Assembly (NCBI GenBank): GCA_013146195.2
Contig: CM028381.1
Location: 59,650,744-59,714,743, forward strand
DNA length: 64,000 bases
Direction of reading: 5' to 3'
From: Codonopsis lanceolata
Taxonomy: Eukaryota > Streptophyta > Magnoliopsida > Asterales > Campanulaceae
The notes beneath the pieces are model-generated. The model was given only the letters and a program-made list of their open reading frames with translations, had not been told where the DNA came from and did not search any database. The stretch's first letter is position 1. The number at the start of each line of letters is the position of its first letter. The position numbers and the translations under genes are program-made. Below, one piece after another: positions 43,934 through 54,089 of this stretch.

Positions 43934-44033
43934 NNNNNNNNNNNNNNNNNNNNNNNNNNNNNNNNNNNNNNNNNNNNNNNNNNNNNNNNNNNNNNNNNNN
44001 NNNNNNNNNNNNNNNNNNNNNNNNNNNNNNNNN
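43934..44033. other. Assembly gap (100 N)
   Basis: Placeholder gap of unknown size. Minus-strand copia gag lies on the left and plus-strand chromovirus remnants on the right, so at least one element boundary is hidden here. Confidence 1.
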
Positions 44034-44514
44034 AACTAGAATGGATGTTAGCAATTAGAAAGCCAATGTTGATAAATATAAGATGGTACTAGTAATATCA
44101 ATGATTGAGAATCCAATCGAGAATTGGTAAGATATATTGATATGTGATTTAATATCTAAATGAAGAGCAGTTAGCCAAGACAAAGTAGCGCACTTAGTAA
44201 CGAATGAGAGACTGGGAACACTCCAAATTGTGGTGCTATTAAGATTAAGATGGGGTATTACAGTAATTTATTCCATAACAGCCTTAAGTGATTATCGAGG
44301 GGTCTGGGTTTATACTACGGCAGCTAAAATTAAAGAATGAACACACCTCGAGAGAGGACCTCAAAAATATTAAGGTTGATGATGTGGTTAGAGGATAGTA
44401 GATACCTCCGAACCAGATAGGCAAATCCGTGAGACTAATAAGCGGAGTGATGCTTTTACCTAAAATCATAGATGAAGAGTGATAAATTGTTGTTAAATTC
44501 TGCTTTTGATAAAT

Positions 44515-44612
44515 GGGACACCAAGCGTAGGTGTTGGAGCAATATAGACAAGTGTTTAGCTTATGGTGGTGATCACATTAGAATGGATTACCTTAATTTG
44601 GAGGATTAATGA
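44515..44612 (+). pseudogene. Decayed gag zinc knuckle of a chromovirus
   Basis: The frame RCWSN...KCLAYGGDHIRMDY around 44520-44600 aligns with the second knuckle of the gag at 33285-33355 (CYACGGDHVRKDCP), with two cysteines replaced. Nothing upstream of it to the gap is legible as gag. Confidence 0.65.
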
Positions 44613-46630
44613 CTCTAAAAGCACTAATAAGCAATTAGTGACCCCTTAGTGAAATGGTTATAGAGCAGTTTGCTAGGGTTTGAGGATGTTGCACGCGTGG
44701 CGGCTTGGCCATTGCGGAGTTTTGAGACCTACCTTATAGGAGGTAATTCATATGGATATTATGGTTGCTATTATCGCTATTATGAGTGCACGTTGTATCG
44801 GTAACTCATATGTATTAATACATACAATGCATTGTGTGTTGAGATTCAATTATTTTTGTTTTCCTCGATTTATGGATATTATTGAGGAGGATGTTCCGGT
44901 ATGGGATTGGTTTACACGGTTTTGGTTGAAATTTTGATTTACCTGCAGACGCTGACAAAGTAGTAATGGTTATGTAAGCCTATGTGGATGGCGATGTTAT
45001 ACGTATGTGGATATTGAATATGTGATAATGCTACTAGTGGTAAATACTAAGGTGCGTGCAATCGTATGCTCTATAGATATATGTACAAGAAAATAATTAT
45101 ACTTTGTTGTGTGATTTTTATGCGAGTAGGACCATTGAACTTAATTTATCATTGATACTTAGTGGATGAGATGGATTACGGTTATTAGAGCAAATATACC
45201 GCTAAATCACGACTAATAGCGTGTCATCGTAGCAGTGATATTCGTGTGTGTTTGACGAATCTGAGATTTGGGACTAGGTAATGAAAGACTTTCAGGGGTT
45301 TTTGTGGTTATGAGTACTAGAGTGAATGCTACCTCTTTTACTGCGGAGTTACTATGGAAGTATCGTTAGGCGAGTATAGTGAATATCGAACCTTGTTATT
45401 TATTAGAATCACCATTGTACAGAAAATTAGCACGATGGAACTTTATGAGTATATACGATTGGATTAGTAATTACACATAACATAGTAATTGCTTGATGTC
45501 ATATGCATGGTTATGAATTACATGGAATATGAGATGATGTATGATGATACTTGGTTATTTTGTATCGTATTTGCATGATATACATGTGTACATGCGACTT
45601 TGCAAATGATAGGAATTTTTATCATTTCGTTGATGATTAAATTATGAGTAAATATATTTGTGATTATGAAGTATAGACATAACTTGCCGGTGCGAATATT
45701 ATTTTCAAAGGAAAATTAATGTATGATCCTTATGAGCATGCATGGTAGATGCATTTTGTTAAAAAGAAAAGACATGGTTTACAAGAGTAGTAAATATGTC
45801 TAACGGAAATAGTTGTGTTTGAGTATGAACAAGCTTATATGCATTAGTAAGTAATGTAATTTGTTTAAAAGTATAGCATGATAAAATCTTGATTCTCATG
45901 CCTTATGGATATGCCATGATTACACGATTGCATGATTATGTGAGGCGTAGCAAGGATGCTTAAGATTTTTCTCATAGCCCTTCGCATCCTTGCAGCGAAA
46001 GCTTTGAAATCAATTTAGCCGGTACCTAAATTGGTGATCAAAGAGTTCGTTGGTGGACTAGGATTGGTAGTAAGCGGGTTAGAAATTGACTAAACCTCTT
46101 ACGGAGGAAAGAAAGGAAAATAAATGGAATAAATTTTCACATGATGCTCTTATGTTCATCGTCTATGATTTGGAAGTTGCGAGCATGACTTGCATGATCA
46201 CGAATGTTAACTTATTTGTTTTAGAAGTGTGTTGTGGAACACTCTTCCTTAAATTGTGAATTGCTCTATCGGCCATTTTTTTTACCTCTCATGATTTAGA
46301 ATTCTTGTATTTATATCTCATGTTGTAGCTCAAAGCAAATAGTTTCGGGAGACTTATATTTATAAAGTCCTTGATGCCTTCAATGATATATTTGGAATTC
46401 ACATGCTTAATTAATTAGTCATGGAATTTGTGAGTGCTATGCGACTCAAGTATGAGTCAAGATATTTTCAACCTATAGTGCTTGGTATTATGGTTATTGA
46501 AAATTTCGAACTTGTGAATGAGGATTTTGGTAGTTTGATTTTTTGCCTACTTGGTTGATTTTTTTTTAAAAGATATTAGACTCGGAGGCGAGTCTAGGTT
46601 TGTTGTTCGAGTGGGAATTACGAGTATGAG
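44613..46630 (+). other. Spacer homologous to that of the gag-only element
   Basis: Shares the landmark words of 33438-35212, including GGCCATTGCGGAGTTTTGA at 44708 and CTTCGCATCCTTGCAGCGAA near 45990, in the same order. No coding potential seen. Confidence 0.7.
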
Positions 46631-47725
46631 TTCGCGATGAACCAAGATGGGTTTTCGACTTTCAAGAGTAAAGTTTGTGTTCCTTCAGTTGATGATGTGA
46701 AGCGACAAATAGCGGATTATGTGTCGAGGTGTCTAACTTGTCGGCAGGTGAAGGCGGAACACCAAAGACTTTGCGGGGTTGTTACAATAGTTGGATATTC
46801 AGGAGTGGAATGGGAACATGTTACGATGGATTTTGTTATTGGGTTTCGTGCACTTTGGAAAGGTTTTTGATGCCGTTTGGGTTGTTATTGATCGACTCAC
46901 GAAGTCGGCTCATTTTATTCGATTGCGATGACATATTCATTGAGTCGGTTAGCGGCATTATATGTGCGGGGAGATTGTTAGATTGCACGGGGTTCCAATT
47001 AGTATTGTTTCGGACCGGATCCGAGGTTTACATCGAGGTTTTGGCCGCGGCTTTGCAGAAGCATGGGGACCAAGCTGAATTTTGGGGACAAGCTGAATAC
47101 ACGACTTTTCACCCTCGATCGACGGACGGTCAGAAGAACAATTCGAGATACTTGAGGATATGTTACGGGTTTGTATGATTGATTTTAAAGGGAGTTGGGA
47201 TACACACCTTCCTTTGGCGGAGTTAACGTCAACAATAGTTACTAATCGAGATTTGGAATTTCAGGTAGGAGACTTTGTGTTTCCTAAGGTATCGCCTAGA
47301 AGGGGTACCAAGAGATTTGGAAAGAAAGGGAAATTATCACCGAGGTTCGTTGGACCTTTTGAGATTTGGAGGCGAGTTGGGAGTTTGGCATGAGGGGTGG
47401 CTTTACCGCAGTCTTTGTCGGAGATCCATAATGTATTTCATGTGTCTATGCTTCGGAAATATCTTAAGGATGATTCCCATGTTCTTGAATATGAGGAGAT
47501 TACTTTTCGTAGGTTTGTCTTATGTGGAGGCGTAGGTGAAGATACTTGACACGAAAGAGCAAGTTTTGAGGAGCAAGAGAATTCCATTGGTGAAAGTTCT
47601 TTGGAAGAATCTCGAGATCGAGGAAGCAACTTGGGAGACCGAGTTGGAGATGCGAGAGAAATATCCTCATTTGTTTGATGACTACGGTAAGAATTTAGGG
47701 GCTAAATTCCTTAAAGTAGGGAGAA
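46631..47725 (+). pseudogene. Chromovirus integrase with chromodomain-like tail, broken
   Basis: Starts in mid-integrase. ADYVSRCLTCRQVKAEHQR holds the two zinc-finger cysteines, but the histidine half is deleted between VCVPSVDD and VKRQIADYV. Core remnants (MDFVIG, and a DRLTKSAHF-like block) lie in shifting frames to about 47120. The C-terminal part reads FVGPFEI, a VFHVSMLRKYL-type block near 47430, then KEQVLRSKRIPLVKVLWKN and ATWETELEMREKYPHLF (47536-47690). That is the chromodomain-like end typical of Tekay/Del integrases. Reverse transcriptase is absent. It directly precedes LTR C. Confidence 0.8.
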
Positions 47726-48235
47726 TGTAAAACCACGAAATGTTGCTTGCTTGTGTTATGCATGAACTCATACACTTATAATCATCATAAACATGTTCAT
47801 TTAGCTCCCGTTTATGTTTAGAGTCAATAGCATGGCGTTGGCGTCGTTTGAGATGCACGCATGCATTTTTCTTTCGCGAGATGCTTTGAATCTCGGGTTT
47901 ATGTTTATGTGGTTAACACATGGATAATTGTTAGAAGGCATTCAAAACATCATTAACATGCCTTGGATATTGGTTAGATGTTGGTTGCATCGTCGGTTTG
48001 GTTGCTAGTTTGATTCTAGCGAAAATCCTTTTCGGCTTTGACTTTTCGATTAGATCGTTCGGGATTACACTGAGTTCTTGGCCACATTTTGATGAGGTTT
48101 GAGACTTGATTCTTTTGGTTATTGTTTGGAGGATATTAAGGTTGAATTGTAGACCATTTTTGGCTTGGAAGGACTCGAGAATGCAGCGAGGAGAGGCCGG
48201 GACCGAAGGAAGCGCATGGAATCTTTGGATTTCGG

Positions 48236-48276
48236 CATGGCGCTCGCATGGTCTTCACCCATGCGACCGCGTTGGT
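48236..48276. promoter_or_regulatory. Decayed palindrome pair in LTR C
   Basis: CATGGCGCTCGCATGG carries one extra G in its left arm, and CCATGCGACCGCGTTGG has a damaged right arm. TTACGGG follows at 48288, and the TATA-like box is about 167 bp downstream. Confidence 0.5.
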
Positions 48277-50059
48277 CACGAACAGTTACGGGATTTCAAT
48301 CCCTCTTCTTTCGTCAGAAAGTTTGACCAATTAAACCTATTCTAAACCACACTTTAACCCAATTACTTAACCTAAACTAGTCTAAACACCTATTAGAGTT
48401 ATTAGGGGTTAATTAGTGGCTTGATTAGTGAATTAATCCCCCTATATAAGAGAAATTCAGTCGCTCATTCTCACTTAGTTCGGCCAAGGCAGAATCGATT
48501 TCCACCTTTGCTCTTGCAAGCACTTCAACCCAACCAAAGAGGAAGCTTGAGAAGGTGATTTCTAGGGAGATTGAAGGGCTTGAGCTTGGAAGCCATAGCT
48601 AGGTCTTCTTCTTCCCCATTCTACCAACAAGGTTGAAGAAAGAGTTGAGGAGAAGACAACCTCCAAGAATCGAATTTTCAGCTTGTTAGGGCTAAGTTCT
48701 TGTAAGTTTCTACCTCTCTTCCTTTGATTTTAGGCTCCATTGACCCTAGGGAAACAACCAATTGTGCTATTTGAGGTCAATGGAAGCCATTGTTAGGGTT
48801 TATAGAAGATGCATGAACCCTAGGTTTCAAATTCTTGTTAGAGATGGGTGAACCTATGTGAGACTTGTTTTATATGGAATTCATATGCCAATTAGTCTAT
48901 TAAACTTTGCTATATGAATTGTTCATATGTATTGAGCTTGAATGACAAAGATACTTGGAAGGGATTTTCCCCAATTGTGTTTGGCTTGTTAAACATGATG
49001 GTAAGCCTAATTATTGTGTTATACATGTTTAGTGGAGTCTATTGAATTCGGTTATGTCGATTTTCCATGAGTATTGATGTTGGTTTGATTGAGATACTTG
49101 GAGGGTGCCTTGCCCTAATTTTGGTTTAACTTGCAATCTATTGATGGGAGCTTGAATAATATGTTTTATATGCTTAATAGAGTATATTAAACCATGTTGT
49201 AAATTTTAATCATGATTTGAAGGTTATGATTGGTATGATGACTTGGATGAAATTATGCACAAGATGGCTAATTTATTCTAAGTTGCATTGTTAATTAGTT
49301 TGTTGGGTTTATATGATTTTATTGAACATCGGGTTTATGGTTTTGGCGATAGTTATGAATATAGGGGGATGATGAAGCCTAAGCTTCTATTCCTTGAAAG
49401 AAAACTTAGATTGAACTCAACGGAGTTAACCTTTGGGTTAGTGTGAATCCTAGGAACTATAATCTTAAGTTCTGAATTTTGGGTAGAATTCATGGAGGTC
49501 GAGCCTCCAAGAAGTTTTTGAAGTGTGTGAAGCACACTTGATTATGAAGCTTATATGATTCTCGGTTGTGATGTTTATGCTAGTTGTGGATGAAATGCAT
49601 GACTAGTTTGATGGTAGAGTGTTTACCTACTTGTTTTGAGCATATGAGTATATATTACTTGTGCTTGGGTTTTGAGTCAGTGGAGTCGGTTTGTTGAGTT
49701 TTGGTGGGCGATACGGTTTCACGTTGTGGGATTGGGGCGTGATCGCGACGGTGGGTTTGCACACACCCCTCCATCGATGGCCACGGTGGGGAAGTAGTTT
49801 ATCTTAGTTGTAGTAATACACATGACTTTGATAACTATGGAACTCGGCGGAGGCTGTCTCGGGGCGTCGATATCTACGAGAGGATATCGAGGGCACATAA
49901 AGGTTTGCGTGTTTTTGCGGGAGCAGCGGAGCGGAAGAATTGGTAATGGTATCATATCCCGTTTATATGAATTGTTTCACAAGTGCTTATGTGAATAATG
50001 TGCTTGGTGATTTGGATATGATATGATGGTTGTTTTGGTTTTATAAATGTTATACTTTA

Positions 50060-50525
50060 TAGATAACATGTTGTTTAAGGTTGTTAAGCATGAATGCTTA
50101 AACATGAAAATTCATTTGAATGATGCATTAAGCCAAAAGAATGGATCATTGTTGTTAAGTTTATATGCCTTGACATGAATATTATGGGAAGGCTGTGTTA
50201 TAACAATAACATGAATTCTTGTGTTAAGCTAGTAGGCTTTAACATGAATATTATTCGAATGCGGTTTATGCCGAAGCATGAATTATTGTCGTTAAGCTTA
50301 TATGCCTTGACATGTAAATATTTGGAAGGTTATGTTATACCGATAACATGAGTTATGATCGTTGAGCATAAAATGCCTTGATATGGATTTTAGTGAGATG
50401 TTATACTACAATGATAACATGTTTTGTTAATGTTGAGCATGGATGCCATAACATGAATTTGTATAAGGTTATTTCATGACGATAGCATGATGTATTTTAT
50501 GATTGAGCATTATGCCATGGTAGGA
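50060..50525. repeat. 70-bp tandem array in LTR C, about seven copies
   Basis: Words of the type GTTAAGCNTATATGCC start at 50084, 50155, 50224, 50292, 50362, 50432 and 50503 (periods 68-71 bp). Each unit has two halves with AACATGAAT. It occupies the same LTR region as the 57-bp repeats of LTRs A and B, just before the TTACT(G/A)GGTC-like landmark. Confidence 0.85.
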
Positions 50526-52292
50526 AGTTATGGTTAGTAACTTACTAAGTCTTTGTGACTTACTTTTATTTGTTGGTTGTTTTCCCTAGATCCGAGCCGG
50601 CGTGCGGATCAAGTAAATCAAGAAGATTGCGTTGACGAAGTATTATTTACGGCAAGGTTGCTACTTAGATAGTTTATCTGTTTTTGGTGAGGTCGTTGGG
50701 GAAGATGAAGTTATGTAAACTTCATGTTGGGGTAGCAACCTAAATGTGAATTGTGATATTTGTAATTATGTTGTTTAGCCTATTCCTTTGGTAGCCGACG
50801 AGTAGTAGTCGTCTTGTCTTGTGTATATTTATGGTTATGATTCCATATGCTTACTTGTTGTTGGTACTTATCATTTCGGTACATGTATTATTGGTAGCCG
50901 ACTTGTATTAGTCGCTTGGTAAGGCCAGGGGTGAATTTGTTTAGCATGTTACATTGCTAGTTAAAGTATTATGTTTGTTCTCCGGCGTGTTTTTAGCCGT
51001 TGAGTTGTTAGACTAGAGTCTTAGACTTAGTTTAATGTTGGGTTCCGGCCGTAGTTTCGCCGATGACTTGGTTTATATTATGCTTATTATTGAACTGCAT
51101 AACAGGGAGTTTGTCCTACGTGCCCAATGTTGCGGCACGCGAATCGAATTTTTGGACCGAGAGATTAACTATCTCTTTGGTTGTTTTTAGTTTGAGCTTG
51201 TTAACTCGGGCGCCACTGTTTTATTTTATTTCGCTTCCGCATGTGTTTTGAGTTGTCGGTGTATCGCCGTTATGGCCCTACCCATTATTTGCTACTTGTG
51301 TGTTGTTATTTGTTCCCCTGGCAGCACGACCTTGGGATTTCGTCTTGGAATCCGGGTCGGGTCGCCACAGCGGAACCCCCACTATGGATTTTATAAAAAT
51401 AGTCTTATGGCTCATTTTGAATCACTATGGGAGCTTTGGGTTTCCCGCATCAAGTTATCCCTTTTTTAGGGGATACCAGGATATGGGAATACACCACCCT
51501 TTCATTCTCATTTTCCCTATTTTATGAGAAAATGGAAAAGTGCAAGAAAGAGGGGCTGCGAGGCCCCACTGGATCCAAAAAGTTTTCGAGTCGCCATCTT
51601 TATTTTAAGGAAAAATAAAACAAAATCAAAAAATTAAAAATAAACCAGAGAAAAAGAGAACGGGTTCGGAGGCTAAGTTACGAGTTGGGAAGGTGCTAGG
51701 CACCCAACTCGCCCTTTCGGTCTCAAAAATAGTTTTTGGCTAAAGTATGCTTATTGTTATATTTATTTAGCAGATAAATAAAGCATTAAAAGACATGAAA
51801 ATAAAACAAATACATCCGTGGCTACATTATTTACGGACTTGCAACCATTTCCTTACAATAATTACAAATATAGTCAAAAATATTTGGCTATTATAACGGT
51901 TCATTTACATAATATTTCCTAATCTAATCCGGGTAGCGCAACGGCTTAAATTGACTGCATTGGGCCGGATTTAAATAATATATTTTAAAAATAAATAAAG
52001 AAAATGCCCTTAAAGGTTATTACCTTTTAGAGTGGTAGTGTGCTCGCTCTGTCCTTCTCGGGAGAGGGAGACTTTTATTGCTGCTGCTGCTGCTGTGATT
52101 TGGGCAGAGTGATGACTTATTTAAGGTAGTTTTGGCTTACTCACTTGGGTAGAATGATGGCTTAATTTCGGTGGTTTTGGCCTATTTGGTTGGGCGGAAT
52201 AACGACTTATTTCGGGTGATTTCAGCCTATTTACTCGGGCAGAGTAACAGCTTACTTTATGGTTTTTGGGACGAGGAAATATGGTGGATACC

Positions 52293-53606
52293 TGATCGAT
52301 GTATTTTATACGTCGATTTTATATGCTTCTATGACTTAAATTATGCTATTTCACGAGGCTTTTGGCTACTAATATATGTTTTCGGTGAGTTTTATAAGTT
52401 TCAGGGTTATTAGTGAAAATACGCCAAACTCTAGGGTTTTAAGTGCAAATTTCAAGAAGGGCCAAAATGGAAAAATGAAGAAATAATGAAGGCTGTCGAA
52501 TCTGGACACCTTGCGGACGCAAGGTGCCTCAGACCTTGCGACCGCAAGGTAGGCAGTACGGGTCCTTGAGCCAGCAACCAAGAAATCAAAAGGCCACCCA
52601 CACTGGAGACATTACGGACGCAAGGTACCCAGCACCTTGCGACCACAAGGTGGTCAGAATGCGTCAAAGTCGGATTTTCACACAGTCATTCGATCCGATT
52701 ACAACTCCCGAGTATATATAGAAGCCAGATGCCGAGCAAAAGAGGGAGGACGGCTGGAAGCTCTCTTTAGATATATTTTAGGTAGTTTTAGATTGTATAG
52801 CATAGTTAGATTTTGTAATTTCAAGTATTGAAGATCAAAACATGTATCCGATCATCTCCATGTGCTGTTCATTGTCTATGAAGAACTAAATCATCCTTGA
52901 TCTAGGAGGTGGGAGGTAACTTGTATCAAATTTATGTTTTGATTCTTATATATATGTTCATTCAATGCTTGTTGATTGTGTTGACTATCAATCCCTATAT
53001 TATTTTTCTTTGAACAAATGAATGTAATCGCAAATAATAAAGGCCTAGAGGTGCGGTTAACTGCATGACCAAGTGCATATGTCGTACACTGGCTCACCAA
53101 CACAATAAATTGGACCTATCGATGCACGAGAGTGATAAGTTAGGACGAGGTTCTTACAAGATCTAGGTGACAGATAGATCATAAATCTAGGTGACAGCTA
53201 GATTAACAGTTCATGTGCTTAGGATATAGAATGGATGAATTTTGCGGGGATGGAGGCTGAACCAATTGTTCAACAGACTATATCTATTTTTAGTGAACAA
53301 ACCCAAGACATTGAATGACATTATTATGAATTGAACATAAAGGAGATATAAGTGAAACCCAGAATCCGAGATTGCCACCCACCATAAGATCTTCATATCT
53401 GTTATTACTGTCTAATTAGTTAAATATCTAAAAATAGTAGTTAGAGTAAAATTAAACATAAAAACCCCCCTTAGGTTAATAATTTGCTATCAATAATTGC
53501 ACTATTCGTGATCACTTGTCTCTGTGGGTTCGACCCTTGCTTCCAATTCTATTCTATAATAGTCTTGTCCACTTGCAAGGAAAAAGATTAAATAAAACAT
53601 CGATCA
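52293..53606 (+). mobile_element. Solo LTR (Athila-like) with 5-bp target duplication
   Basis: Starts TGATCGATGTATTTTATA and ends AATAAAACATCGATCA, so its ends are inverted over ten bases. ATACC flanks it on both sides (52288-52292 and 53607-53611). The intact paralogue at about 22293-22300 has a single ATACC. It contains palindromes at 52507-52526, 52533-52550 and 52633-52652, and a TATA-like GAGTATATATAG at 52711-52722. Near its end is CTCTGTGGGTTCGACCCTTG, a word typical of Athila-type LTR ends. It is therefore a clean solo LTR left by LTR-LTR recombination. Confidence 0.85.
52507..52652. promoter_or_regulatory. Palindrome module in U3 of the solo LTR
   Basis: CACCTTGCGGACGCAAGGTG (52507-52526) and ACCTTGCGACCGCAAGGT (52533-52550), centres 25 bp apart, then GGCAG and TACGGG. 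A second, more decayed pair ends with CACCTTGCGACCACAAGGTG (52633-52652). The TATA-like box starts about 60 bp downstream. Confidence 0.7.
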
Positions 53607-54089
53607 ATACCTAACTAAAGGGCTAGGGATCACTTTAACATGTTGGATTTGTGTTTGGAGGAGGTTTGGCAGGGTTTTGAGGCTTTATGAGAGGGGGATC
53701 GGACGATGCGTAAAAATTATGCAGAGTTTTCCTGGGCTTCAAACCTTAATCGAAAAATTCTATCTCAAAGCATAACCGAGGACCTCTATTTATAGTTGGA
53801 TTTGTGCTTCATCGGCTTGCACCTCGTGCTTGCCATTTTGTACAATGCATTAACGAAGTGGGCACTATTCAAGACCTTGGTGCGGCCAAGCGGCAAGTTG
53901 GGCACGGCGCCAAGGGGAAAAATTTCCTCATTTTTTGACACATTCCTCCCCTGCAGTTCACTATTCATGCATCCTACTTTCTCCTTTTGCACTTTCAACC
54001 CTGTAACTTGACATTTTGTTAAGTTTAAATAGTTCTTGATATCATATGTCAGAGTTACATATCAGGGGTACGAAATTGGGGTGTCTACA

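Larger units (their letters stand above)
47726..51369 (+). mobile_element. 3' LTR (LTR C) of the chromovirus remnant
   Basis: Begins TGTAAAACCACGAAATG after a purine-rich tract (AAAGTAGGGAGAA) and ends GGGTCGGGTCGCCACA at 51369; 3644 bp. A TATA-like CTATATAAG lies at 48442-48450. Palindrome pair at 48236-48276 is partly decayed. A 70-bp tandem array sits at 50060-50525. No primer site follows, so this is a 3' LTR. It is followed at once by Tat/Ogre LTR sequence. Confidence 0.85.
51370..54089 (-). mobile_element. Second Tat/Ogre-type LTR, truncated and interrupted
   Basis: Matches 21362-22839 of the first Tat/Ogre LTR in the same orientation, starting (minus strand) TGTAGACACCCCAATTTCGT at 54089. 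About 330 bp at the R/U5 end are missing because LTR C ends at 51369. A solo LTR of 1314 bp is inserted at 52293-53606. Right neighbour is a 5'-truncated chromovirus LTR. Confidence 0.85.
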
